NCBI GenBank assembly: GCA_023436585.1
Contig: JAEZIN010000006.1
Span: 248,001 to 312,000, forward strand
Direction: 5' to 3'
DNA length: 64,000 bases
DNA from: Bacillota bacterium
Lineage (GTDB): Bacteria; Bacillota; Clostridia; Christensenellales; Aristaeellaceae
Below, in pieces: positions 17,652 through 26,332 of the stretch. A program made the translations under genes and the position numbers. Within the stretch, counting starts at the first letter, position 1; each line of letters opens with the position of its first letter. The notes below the pieces were generated by a model. It did no database searches. It was not told the DNA's origin and saw only the letters and a program-made list of their open reading frames with translations.

Positions 17652-18686
17652 ATGGCGGAATATGTGCTGAAAGTACGGGATTTGCGCACCTATTACAAAA
17701 CGCGCCTGAATGAAAGCGTATGCGCCGTGGACCACGTAAGCCTGGAACTGAAGGAAGGCCGTGTGCTTGGCATAGCGGGGGAATCAGGCTGCGGGAAATC
17801 CACACTCGCCCTAAGCCTCATGGGGTACTATTTCCCGCCGCTGCATTTTGACTTTGGCAGCATTGAAGTGGACGGAACGGATATCATGAAGCTGCCTTAC
17901 GAGCAGCTTCGCAAGAAATTCCTGGGCACGAAAATTGCTTATATCCCACAGGCTGCCATGAATGCATTAAACCCTACCCGGAAAATTTCGAGGTTTGTGG
18001 TGGATGTTTTGGAGGAGCACCGGCCGGATATGAGCCATGAACAGATGCTGAACCTGGCGAAAAACAAATTTGCTTTTTTGAACCTGCCGGAGAGGGTGCT
18101 TCACGCCTATCCCAGCGAGCTTTCGGGCGGCATGAAGCAGCGGACGGTCATCGCCATTTCCACACTCCTCAACCCCAAGGTGCTCATCGCAGACGAGCCT
18201 TCCTCCGCGCTGGATGTATCCAGCCAGAAGGTAGTGATAGCCATGCTGAAAAAGATGCTGAACGACGGGTTTGTGAAGTCCATGATATTTATCACCCACG
18301 AGCTGCCGCTATTGCGCCACGTTGCTGACGACATTGTGGTGATGTATGCCGGCGAGTTGGTGGAAAAGGGAACCAGCGAAGAAGTGATCTTTGATCCCAT
18401 TCATCCCTATTCTCACGCACTGATGGGCTCCATCATCGTGCCGGAGGAGGGGATGCGCTCCCATAAGCTCTCTGCCATTCCCGGTGCGCCGCCCAACCTG
18501 AAAAAAGTACCGGCGGGCTGCCGGTTTGCCCAGCGGTGCATGTACGCGGATGATGCCTGCAGGCAAAACAGGATCGGCATCAGTGAATTTGGAAGCGGGC
18601 GCTATCACCGATGCCGGTTTACGGAGGCGGAGTTGAGGGCAATGCACGCCGGACAAAGCGGGAAGGGGGATATCGGCCATGGCTGA
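17652..18686 (+). CDS. ABC importer ATPase, OppD/DppD family
   Basis: 344-residue nucleotide-binding subunit. Walker A GESGCGKST, signature LSGGMKQR and Walker B LIADEPSSALD are intact. The C-terminal oligopeptide-transporter extension has the CRFAQRCMYADDAC cysteine cluster, which in DppD/OppF-type ATPases holds an iron-sulfur cluster or structural cysteines. It starts 4 bp after the DppC-like gene and overlaps the next ATPase by 8 bp, so the two ATPases should be made together and pair under the two permeases. Confidence 0.92.
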   Translation: MAEYVLKVRDLRTYYKTRLNESVCAVDHVSLELKEGRVLGIAGESGCGKSTLALSLMGYYFPPLHFDFGSIEVDGTDIMKLPYEQLRKKFLGTKIAYIPQAAMNALNPTRKISRFVVDVLEEHRPDMSHEQMLNLAKNKFAFLNLPERVLHAYPSELSGGMKQRTVIAISTLLNPKVLIADEPSSALDVSSQKVVIAMLKKMLNDGFVKSMIFITHELPLLRHVADDIVVMYAGELVEKGTSEEVIFDPIHPYSHALMGSIIVPEEGMRSHKLSAIPGAPPNLKKVPAGCRFAQRCMYADDACRQNRIGISEFGSGRYHRCRFTEAELRAMHAGQSGKGDIGHG

Positions 18687-19503
18687 AAGCGGACAGCGGT
18701 ACGGCGATTTACTGCTGGAAACAAGAAAAGTAAACAAGGTTTTTGGCTCCGGCCGGAAAAAGGTCCATGCCGTCAAGGATGTGGATTTCATGCTCCACCA
18801 GGGCGAAATACTGTCCATCGTGGGGGAATCGGGCAGCGGGAAAACGACGCTGGCCAAGATACTGCTGGGGCTTTTGTCTGAAACCGGCGGACAGGTGTTT
18901 TACAAGAATGTTCAAAGAGACCTTCATACCTACAGCAAACGCCGCGCCTATTGGCAAAACATACAGGCGGTGTTCCAGGATCCGTTTTCCACGTTCAATC
19001 AGTTTTTTCGGGTGGAGAAGATACTGAACGACTGCCTGGCACTGCAAGGGCTGGGGAAGCTGCCTGTAAATGAAAAGCAGGAAAAAATGCGGGAGGCTTG
19101 CAGCTTTGTCAACCTAAAGTTCGAGGAGCTGTACAACAAATATCCCTTTGAGCTTTCCGGCGGACAGATGCAGCGGCTGATGATCGCCAGGATTTTTATG
19201 ATGCATCCCAAGGTGCTTATCGCCGACGAGCCGACCTCCATGATCGACGCCTGCTCCCGTTCCACCATACTGGACATGCTGATGAAGCTTCGGGATGAGG
19301 AGGGGATGACCATCCTGTTCATAACGCACGATCTTGGCCTGGCCTATTATGTCAGCGATACGCTGTATATCATGGAGCATGGGCAGATCGTGGAGCATGG
19401 CAGCGCGGAGGAAGTCATTCTGGACGCCAAGCATGAATATACCCGCCGCCTGGTGAAGGATGTGCCCAAACTGAATGAGCCATGGGAACTGAATTTGGGG
19501 TAA
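18679..19503 (+). CDS. ABC importer ATPase, OppF/DppF family
   Basis: 274-residue second ATPase. Walker A GESGSGKTT, signature LSGGQMQR and Walker B LIADEPTSMID are intact. It is shorter than the usual 310-330 residues because the C-terminal oligopeptide-transporter extension and its cysteine cluster are missing; the protein ends soon after the H-loop domain (ARRLVKDVPKLN). The start overlaps the OppD-like gene by 8 bp. It completes the five-gene importer and is followed by a strong terminator. Confidence 0.92.
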   Translation: MAESGQRYGDLLLETRKVNKVFGSGRKKVHAVKDVDFMLHQGEILSIVGESGSGKTTLAKILLGLLSETGGQVFYKNVQRDLHTYSKRRAYWQNIQAVFQDPFSTFNQFFRVEKILNDCLALQGLGKLPVNEKQEKMREACSFVNLKFEELYNKYPFELSGGQMQRLMIARIFMMHPKVLIADEPTSMIDACSRSTILDMLMKLRDEEGMTILFITHDLGLAYYVSDTLYIMEHGQIVEHGSAEEVILDAKHEYTRRLVKDVPKLNEPWELNLG

Positions 19504-19518
19504 GGGATGGTCAGGAAA

Positions 19519-19555
19519 GCAGCCCGGGCAGTGCTTCGCCCGGGCTGCATTTGTT
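19519..19555. terminator. Bidirectional terminator between importer and c-di-GMP operons
   Basis: Perfect 11-bp stem, GCAGCCCGGGC (19519-19529) with its complement (19538-19548), and T-rich sequence after it. It sits between two convergent operons. Confidence 0.8.
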
Positions 19556-19577
19556 ATGTCGGTATGAATTCTGAACG

Positions 19578-22500
19578 CTATAGCGGCAGCTTCTGCAGCG
19601 CATCCATCACCTGGCCGATTACTTCCCGGCTGGGCATCAAAGGCGGCATGCTGGGCAGGGAAATGTAATAACCCTGCAGATAATCCACACCGCAGGAAAT
19701 AAGCGTCTCCATTTCCTCCCGCGTTTCCACGCCCTCCGCTATCACCTGGATATTTCTCTCCCGGCAGATACCTATGATCCCGGTGAGCATATGCTGCCTT
19801 TCCCTGTCCGTATCGATATTGCGGACGACAGACATGCCAATCTTCACCAGATGCGGGGACAGGGTTGTGAGCATGGTATCCCCGGTATCGTTGCTACCAA
19901 AGTCATCAATGGCGACCATCGCTTCCCAACGGTCGGTTAGCCTCATTTTATCCCGCAGAAATCCTTCGCTGGAGGGGTCACCCTGGGCAATCTCCAGTAC
20001 GACCTGTTTCAAGTACGGCTGGAACTGCTCTTCAAAGGAGCACAAATCTGTAGCGTTCATGCTGCAGCTTGGTATGGAATGGATGAACACGCGGCTGTCC
20101 TGGGGGATGCTTCCTATTTGCAGGCAATTGACAAAGGTTTGCATGGCGCCATACCAGGTCAGCCGCTCCACGCGGCATAGTTGGGCGTGGGACCTGGCCA
20201 AACGCAGCACATCCCGAGGGCCGCTAAAGTCGTTGCCCCGGGGACGCATCAGCATCTCGTATCCGAAAATCTGCCCTGTTCTCACGCAGAGAATCGGCTG
20301 CATGGCGTAATCGATCAAGGCCTGCTCGATCAGGTTGTTCAAGGCATCCTGACCGCTCAACAGCACCTCGTTGCCGTCATACAGGAGCCTGTTAAATTCC
20401 TGAAGCTCGCCCTTGCGCGTATGCTTGGCCTGATACATGGCAAAATCGGCATACCTGACCAGGTCCTCCAATATGGTGGCGTCGTAAGGATACCAGGCCA
20501 CCCCGCAGGAAGCGCGAAGGCGGTAGGGGATGCCGCTGGGCAGAAGGATGGTTGTTTTCGCGATCATCTGGCATATACCCAGAATTACCTGCATGGCGGA
20601 TTCCCTGTTTTCATAGCCGTACACCAGGGCGTAGAACTCATCACCGGAACGCCTTGCGGCCATTACGCCGCCATACCTGTCGCTGTGCAGGCATTGGGCA
20701 AAGGCCTGTATGTAATCGTCTCCCGTTTTGTGCCCATACGTGTCGTTGATGTATTTCAAATTGTCCATGTCCCACATGACTAAGGCGCAAACCTTGGCTT
20801 CCCTGGGATCCATCAGCAGCCGGCCGCCATGCTCAATAAAGCCCCTGCGGTTAAACAGGCTGGTCAGGACATCGTAATCCCGTTCGTAGGCCAGCTTTTG
20901 CTTCTCCTGCATCTCACGGGATACATCCATAACAGTACCCAATACCTGGTCACCCTCGTGTACCGTATGGATTTGAATCCACCACTCCGCCTGCTCCTTC
21001 AACAAATGATAGATATCCTTTTCGCCGGATTCCTTCATTTGCTCCAGTTGGGCCATGCGCTGGTGAAAAACCTCCAAATCCATATACCCGAAGTCACCCG
21101 CGCAAGGCGGCCAGCCCAGAAGCTCAAACAGGCTTCTGCTCAGGAAAACCGAACGGGCGTCGTTTGAATATTCAAAAACGCCGATGCGCGCGCCAGACAT
21201 GGCAATGATCTTTTGTATTTTGGAAGCAGATTCCGCCACGGCTTTGGAAAGCTCCTCAATGGAGTCGGTCAGCTGATCAATTTCACCAATATTGATCTTT
21301 TGCAGGCTGACCGTTTCTTCCGGATTGCTCTTCTTCAATTCCGAAGCCAGGAGGATAATGGGCTTTGTGATAAGGCGGCTGGATACGGCAGAGCCCGCAA
21401 TACCCAGTAAAAGTGCAAAGAACAATGCCCAAAGGATCATGCGTGTAACCTGGCTGGAAAAGGAGAGCAGCTCGCTTTCCTCCACCATGCCCATCAATAC
21501 CCACTGCTGGCCGGCGAAGGGTGTATTGGCATTGTACAGATGCAGATTTTCGACGCTGGCCAGCATAGTGCCCGGCCCGTTTCCGTCGCTTATGCGGATC
21601 ACCTGGCCGGATACACTGCCAGCATTCATAAGCGTGCTTTCCTGATCGAAAAAACGCCTGTAACTGATACCGCTCACCAGAACAGGATGATAGCTCTGCC
21701 CGCCATTATTGGTGATGGCCAGGCAGTACGAGCCCATTTTATTGTCCCACAGTCCACTGTAATCCAGCATGGAATGCAGGTATGTTTCTGTCAAATCAAC
21801 ACCCAAAACGCCGAACACGGCCCCATCCGATGCTATCAGGGGCAGGGAATAGGTGATGACCCGGCCGTCGCTGCCGCTTAAGGAGAAAAGGGGACTCCAG
21901 TAGCCGTACACCCCATCGTCGGGTGAGTTGCTTACAAGCGCGGCCCGGAAGGGCTGGAAAAAGAATTGCTCATTGGGCAGCGAACCGTCCCTGGAGAAGC
22001 GGAAGCCGGCGCTCCAATAACTGTCCAGCGGAATATTCAGGGATTTGGAGATGGAGGAAAGGCCCCGCTCCATCAACAGATCGGAGCCGGTAAATGCATA
22101 GGCGGCATCATTGCCAGGATCAAGGTCCCGAATATAAAGGCCTGCCCGCACCTCCCGCGCGGTATGATTCTGAACGCCTGCCCCATCCAACACCAAAAAC
22201 GCGCCGGTAACATTGTTGCTGCGTAATACGGATATCAGATCGGGTGCCAGGGCGGTGATCAATTGCTCATTGAGGATTGCGTTCGCGTGTACGTCGGCCC
22301 AGGCTGCCTTTTTTTCCAGAAGAAGCTTTTCCACGTGGTCCACGATGCGCCTTTTGACCGAATCCAGCCTGGACCACCGCTGTGTCATGGCATTGAGAAG
22401 TGAGTCGGCGCTGCTTTTCGTCCGCTGGGTAAGCAGGCTGTAAGCATTTTCTTCCATGCGCGGCAAGATACCGCTGGCCAGGAACATAGTAGCAAACAAG

Positions 22501-22586
22501 GCGGTCTGCAAAAGGACCGCCACAATAAACTGCAGGAGAAGCTTGCGAAAAAGTTTTTTGGGCCTTTTAACCCATAATTTTTTCAT
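19578..22586 (-). CDS. Membrane Cache-PAS-GGDEF-EAL protein (cyclic di-GMP turnover)
   Basis: 1002-residue sensor. A first helix (about 15-37), a large extracytoplasmic Cache-like domain (to about 365), a second helix, a HAMP-like linker, a PAS-like segment, then GGDEF (about 575-725) and EAL (about 760-995). The GGDEF motif is SGDEF with DNLKYINDTYGH nearby, compatible with active diguanylate cyclase. In EAL, the EML, VAIDDFGS, AEGVE and LQGYY motifs are present. However, the usual Asn of the NxSP motif is His (FIHSIPS), and the Asp after the conserved Lys (normally KID) is Gly (VKIG). Phosphodiesterase activity is therefore doubtful. ATG at 22584-22586 follows GGAGG; it begins 13 bp after the upstream lipoprotein stop. 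Confidence 0.9.
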   Translation of the reverse strand: MKKLWVKRPKKLFRKLLLQFIVAVLLQTALFATMFLASGILPRMEENAYSLLTQRTKSSADSLLNAMTQRWSRLDSVKRRIVDHVEKLLLEKKAAWADVHANAILNEQLITALAPDLISVLRSNNVTGAFLVLDGAGVQNHTAREVRAGLYIRDLDPGNDAAYAFTGSDLLMERGLSSISKSLNIPLDSYWSAGFRFSRDGSLPNEQFFFQPFRAALVSNSPDDGVYGYWSPLFSLSGSDGRVITYSLPLIASDGAVFGVLGVDLTETYLHSMLDYSGLWDNKMGSYCLAITNNGGQSYHPVLVSGISYRRFFDQESTLMNAGSVSGQVIRISDGNGPGTMLASVENLHLYNANTPFAGQQWVLMGMVEESELLSFSSQVTRMILWALFFALLLGIAGSAVSSRLITKPIILLASELKKSNPEETVSLQKINIGEIDQLTDSIEELSKAVAESASKIQKIIAMSGARIGVFEYSNDARSVFLSRSLFELLGWPPCAGDFGYMDLEVFHQRMAQLEQMKESGEKDIYHLLKEQAEWWIQIHTVHEGDQVLGTVMDVSREMQEKQKLAYERDYDVLTSLFNRRGFIEHGGRLLMDPREAKVCALVMWDMDNLKYINDTYGHKTGDDYIQAFAQCLHSDRYGGVMAARRSGDEFYALVYGYENRESAMQVILGICQMIAKTTILLPSGIPYRLRASCGVAWYPYDATILEDLVRYADFAMYQAKHTRKGELQEFNRLLYDGNEVLLSGQDALNNLIEQALIDYAMQPILCVRTGQIFGYEMLMRPRGNDFSGPRDVLRLARSHAQLCRVERLTWYGAMQTFVNCLQIGSIPQDSRVFIHSIPSCSMNATDLCSFEEQFQPYLKQVVLEIAQGDPSSEGFLRDKMRLTDRWEAMVAIDDFGSNDTGDTMLTTLSPHLVKIGMSVVRNIDTDRERQHMLTGIIGICRERNIQVIAEGVETREEMETLISCGVDYLQGYYISLPSMPPLMPSREVIGQVMDALQKLPL

Positions 22587-22599
22587 ATCGCTTCCTCCG

Positions 22600-24084
22600 T
22601 CATTCCACCATGAACCGCGTATTGCTTTCCAAAGGACGCAGCCCGGCCGCCAGCTCCAGTTGGCGAACAAGCGAGGAATACCATTGGTAGAAATTTATGG
22701 CGGTACAGAATTCGGCCACCGCCTCCGCCCTGGTCAAGCCATGCGCAATCATGTTCAGTACAATGGCCCTGTCGGCAGCAGCCTTGGACTGCAGACTTTT
22801 TTCCAGTATACCCCTGGCGTCGCTGCTCCCTTGGAAGGGCTTCCCTGCATATAGCGTGTAAGTCTGAGTCATATTTTGGCCCATCATCAGCACATCATGG
22901 ACAATGGGATTATCCACTGCCTGTACGGTGCTGCCGGATGCCTGGCTGTCTGATGAAAGCTTTTTGACAGGAAGATAACCGGATGCGCCGGTGAATATTT
23001 CGTTTTGCTCCCTTTGGGTAAACCACTTGAGAAAGGTAACGGCCGCCTCTTCCGTACGGGGGTTCGTTTTGATGACGGCCATTCCCGCGCCCTGCTGTAC
23101 GGCATAAGGCGTTAGGCCTTTGAAGTTTGGGGCAGGATAAACCTTTGCCGAAATGGGATAGGTGCTTCCATCGGCCAATGTAACCTCCGTGGGGAAAAAG
23201 GCAGCGCTGGATGTGGAACCGACAAAGCCGATCAGGTCGCCCGTTTTCACATCATCGGAGCGGAACCTGCCAAAGGAGGCAAAGTAACCGTTAATGTAAG
23301 GAATGTAATAATGATCCCACAGGCGGCGCATAACCGTCATATCCGTATGCAGGGATACATTTGCGCCGGAAACGGTGAAAAGCTCCTTCCCTAATTGAGC
23401 GCAGCCAACCAGCATGTAATTGGCCATGGCATCGCGGCCGAAAAACGCTTTGCCATCTTCCGGAACAGCCGTTTGACTGTCGGTCCACAGGTAATACGCT
23501 TCCGACAGGCGGCGAATACCCTCCCACGTGGACAGATCGGATTCTTTCGCGCCTGTGGCCGCGGCAAAGCGCTGCCAGTCGGTATGATTGAGAATCAATA
23601 CCTCTGTGGCTTTGGCGATGGGGAAGATGTACAATCCGCCATTGTTGTCAAGGTCGCCTTCGGTTAAATAGCTTTGCAGGTATTCAGATTTTTCGGATTC
23701 GGTAAGGTACGCGCCGATATCGGCCACCATGCCCTGGCGCGATGCCTGATATACCGTATCCGCGTAGGCGGCAAAGACATCAGGTGCTTCCAGCGCGCCT
23801 ACTTTGTGATTCAGCGCATCCAGCGTTTTTTGGGCAAGCTCGTTGATGGAGCCTTGGTTGACAGCTTCCACCACAATATTCTTTTCTTCCCCAACCGTCT
23901 CATTGAACCGGGAAACCAGTTGATCAAAAAGCTGCTTTTGTACGCCGTTGTAATAGTGCCATATAAGAACGGTGGCAGGGCTGCTTCTATCAGACTGTTG
24001 CGTAGGCCCGGAACAGGAAGCTGCGGTGCAAGCAATAAGAAGGCACATGGATGCCAAGAGTATTTTTTTAGCGCCGTTTTTCAT
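22600..24084 (-). CDS. Family 1 extracellular solute-binding lipoprotein
   Basis: 494-residue lipoprotein of the sugar-binding (MalE-like) family 1. The signal peptide ends in a lipobox (CTAASC), so Cys is lipidated and the protein is tethered outside the membrane. The domain begins with TVLIWHYYNGVQKQLFDQL and has a C-terminal FLKWFTQREQN segment typical of the family. ATG at 24082-24084 follows GAAGGAG; the frame opens 38 codons further upstream. No permease or ATPase is adjacent. Its only partner is the Cache/GGDEF/EAL gene 13 bp downstream, suggesting that it delivers a ligand signal to that sensor rather than feeding a transporter. That role is inferred. Confidence 0.88.
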   Translation of the reverse strand: MKNGAKKILLASMCLLIACTAASCSGPTQQSDRSSPATVLIWHYYNGVQKQLFDQLVSRFNETVGEEKNIVVEAVNQGSINELAQKTLDALNHKVGALEAPDVFAAYADTVYQASRQGMVADIGAYLTESEKSEYLQSYLTEGDLDNNGGLYIFPIAKATEVLILNHTDWQRFAAATGAKESDLSTWEGIRRLSEAYYLWTDSQTAVPEDGKAFFGRDAMANYMLVGCAQLGKELFTVSGANVSLHTDMTVMRRLWDHYYIPYINGYFASFGRFRSDDVKTGDLIGFVGSTSSAAFFPTEVTLADGSTYPISAKVYPAPNFKGLTPYAVQQGAGMAVIKTNPRTEEAAVTFLKWFTQREQNEIFTGASGYLPVKKLSSDSQASGSTVQAVDNPIVHDVLMMGQNMTQTYTLYAGKPFQGSSDARGILEKSLQSKAAADRAIVLNMIAHGLTRAEAVAEFCTAINFYQWYSSLVRQLELAAGLRPLESNTRFMVE

Positions 24085-24220
24085 GCTGGTCTCCTTCTGT
24101 ACCGAAATAAGCGCGAATGATGGCATAAGAAATAAGTTACAAGCAAATATGGCATTATTATAGCAATTGTTTCCAGTCAAATCAAGATGAAATGACATGA
24201 ATAATAGGATACTTTTTTAT

Positions 24221-24254
24221 GTAAAACAGCCGGAAGGATCGCTTCTCCCGGCTG
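24221..24254 (-). terminator. Terminator after asnB
   Basis: On the minus strand, CAGCCGG (24248-24254) pairs with CCGGCTG (24227-24233), followed by TTTTAC. It lies just after the asnB stop codon. Confidence 0.7.
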
Positions 24255-24263
24255 CCGGCAAAA

Positions 24264-26099
24264 TCATGGCACAAGGCGCACCTTGTACTTTTGCAGCCAG
24301 TAGTCCAACTGCAGAAAATAGGCGATGGTCTGCGGCCTGGTCATCAGCTGGCCGTACCATGGCCAGGGCTGCCGGTCTGTCAGCAGCTTTTGCAAACTAT
24401 CTTTCTTAATCAAACTGAATATGGGAGCATCCTCACGTTCCAGCAGTTCCTCCAAAAGCTTGGATACAGCCGCCTCATAGGCGGGATGATGGGTCTTGGG
24501 GTAGGGGCTCTTTTTGCGCCACAATACTTCCGGCGGAAGAACATCTGCCATGGCTTTGCGCAGCAGGCTTTTTTCCACGCCGTCCTCATACTTCATAGAC
24601 CACGGCACGGAATACAGGTATTCGGCAATGCGGTAATCGCAGTAGGGCACGCGCACCTCCAAGCCGCTGTACATGCTCATCCTGTCCTTGCGGTCCAAAA
24701 GTACCTGCATAAACCAGTCCAGGTTCAGCTTCATCATTTCCTTCATGCGGGCTTCGCCGCTTAAAGTGCCCGGCAATTTCGAAGCGCGGGCGCAGGTCTT
24801 TTCATACCTGGCCTGGACATACCGCTCCGCCGGGAAATTCGCGGCAAAATCATCGTGCAGGAAGCTGATCCTGTAGGCGGTGGACTGGGCCCAGGGGAAA
24901 CCGTCCCTCATTCGTACCTCCGGATCGGTATACCAGGGATATCCGCCGAAGATTTCGTCGGCGCATTCGCCCGAAAGCGCCACGGTGCCCTGCTTTTTGA
25001 TCTCTTTGCAAAATAGCAGAAGCGACGAGTCTACATCCGCCATTCCGGGCAGGTCCCTGGCATCCACAGCCTCAAAAAGCGCCTTCACGAGCTCCGGCGT
25101 ATCTATCACAATGTTGTGGTGAACGGCCATCAGCGCGTCGTTCATCAGGCTGATGTATCTTTCATCGCTGTTGGGCTGGAATTTGCCTGCCTGAAAATAC
25201 TTTTCGTTGTCCTTGAAGGCAACGGAAAAGGTATGAAGCTGCTGTCCTTTTTTAGAAAAATGCCTGTCCGCCAGTGCGGAGATAATGCTGGAATCCAGTC
25301 CGCCAGACAGGAAGGTGCAAACGGGCACGTCCGATACAAGCTGCCGTATGATTGCGTCGGTAACCAGTTCCCTTACCTTCTCCACTGTCTGCTCAAGGGA
25401 ATCCGTATGCGGGCTGTCCTTCAGTTCCCAATAGGTGTGAAGGCGCAGGCGGTTTTTATCCAAAAGGCCGCATTGACCTGCCTTCAACTCCTCCACATCC
25501 TGAAAAACACCGCAGCCGGGCGTCCGGCCGGGGCCCAGCAGGATGATTTCGGCTACGCCATTGCTGTCAAGCTTTGGCTCCACCAGCGGATGGCACAGGA
25601 GCGTCTTCAGTTCTGAGGCAAATAGGAAGACTCCATTTTGGGCAAAATAGAAAAACGGCTTGACACCGATGCGGTCCCTGGCGATAAAGAGCGTTTGGGC
25701 TTTTTCCTTCCATATTGCAAAGGCAAAGATGCCGTTGAATCTGTTCACGCAGTCCTCGCCCCAGGCCATATAGGCCTTGAGCAGCACCTCCGTATCGGAA
25801 TGGCCGACAAAGTCATAGCCTTCCGCTTTCAAATCGTCCCTGATATCCTCGGTGTTGTAAAGCTCTCCATTGTAGACGAGTATAAATGTCTCGTCCCCCT
25901 GGGAAAAACGCATGGGTTGGCATCCGTTTTCAAGATCTATGACGGAGAGCCGCCTGTGCACAAGACCGGCTTGCTCCGTTACGTATTGGCCCTCTTGGTC
26001 CGGTCCGCGCCGGGCCAACGACCCTTGCATGGCGCTTAGGTACTCCGCGTCCCCACGCACATCCCGGGTCCAGCTGATTTCCCCTGCGATTCCGCACAT
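24264..26099 (-). CDS. asnB: Asparagine synthetase, glutamine-hydrolysing
   Basis: 611-residue enzyme that makes asparagine from aspartate, glutamine and ATP. The catalytic N-terminal Cys follows the initiator Met directly (MCGIAGE), which fixes the start at 26097-26099; GAGGTGAGG precedes it. The glutaminase domain (1-about 210) has RRGPDQEG, and the synthetase domain has the ATP-pyrophosphatase loop SGGLDSS. It is divergent from the SDR/oxoamine-synthase genes, with 233 bp between. Class II asparagine synthetase paralogs also amidate peptides and natural products, so a link to the neighbouring lipid genes cannot be excluded. Confidence 0.92.
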   Translation of the reverse strand: MCGIAGEISWTRDVRGDAEYLSAMQGSLARRGPDQEGQYVTEQAGLVHRRLSVIDLENGCQPMRFSQGDETFILVYNGELYNTEDIRDDLKAEGYDFVGHSDTEVLLKAYMAWGEDCVNRFNGIFAFAIWKEKAQTLFIARDRIGVKPFFYFAQNGVFLFASELKTLLCHPLVEPKLDSNGVAEIILLGPGRTPGCGVFQDVEELKAGQCGLLDKNRLRLHTYWELKDSPHTDSLEQTVEKVRELVTDAIIRQLVSDVPVCTFLSGGLDSSIISALADRHFSKKGQQLHTFSVAFKDNEKYFQAGKFQPNSDERYISLMNDALMAVHHNIVIDTPELVKALFEAVDARDLPGMADVDSSLLLFCKEIKKQGTVALSGECADEIFGGYPWYTDPEVRMRDGFPWAQSTAYRISFLHDDFAANFPAERYVQARYEKTCARASKLPGTLSGEARMKEMMKLNLDWFMQVLLDRKDRMSMYSGLEVRVPYCDYRIAEYLYSVPWSMKYEDGVEKSLLRKAMADVLPPEVLWRKKSPYPKTHHPAYEAAVSKLLEELLEREDAPIFSLIKKDSLQKLLTDRQPWPWYGQLMTRPQTIAYFLQLDYWLQKYKVRLVP

Positions 26100-26288
26100 A
26101 TGCCTCACCTCAAAAAAAGGGCAATTCCATCGTCTGGGAACGCCCGTGTTCGCTTTCACCTTATGCCGCATCATAAAAATAGGTGATTTTACGGAGAAGT
26201 AACATTCGGCATTTTATCAAGGAATTGTTGCAAATTATGAAACAAAAGGCCGTATTCTGGCGCAATTCCGGCAAGAATTGAATAAAAC

Positions 26289-26317
26289 TTGCATATGAAC
26301 AGAATGTGAAGTATAAT
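26289..26317 (+). promoter_or_regulatory. Sigma-A promoter for the SDR / oxoamine synthase operon
   Basis: TTGCAT (26289-26294), 17-bp spacer, TATAAT (26312-26317). It would start transcription near 26324, only about 9 bases before the ATG at 26333, which argues that translation starts later. Confidence 0.75.
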
Positions 26318-26332
26318 TTTCCCGTATGCCCG

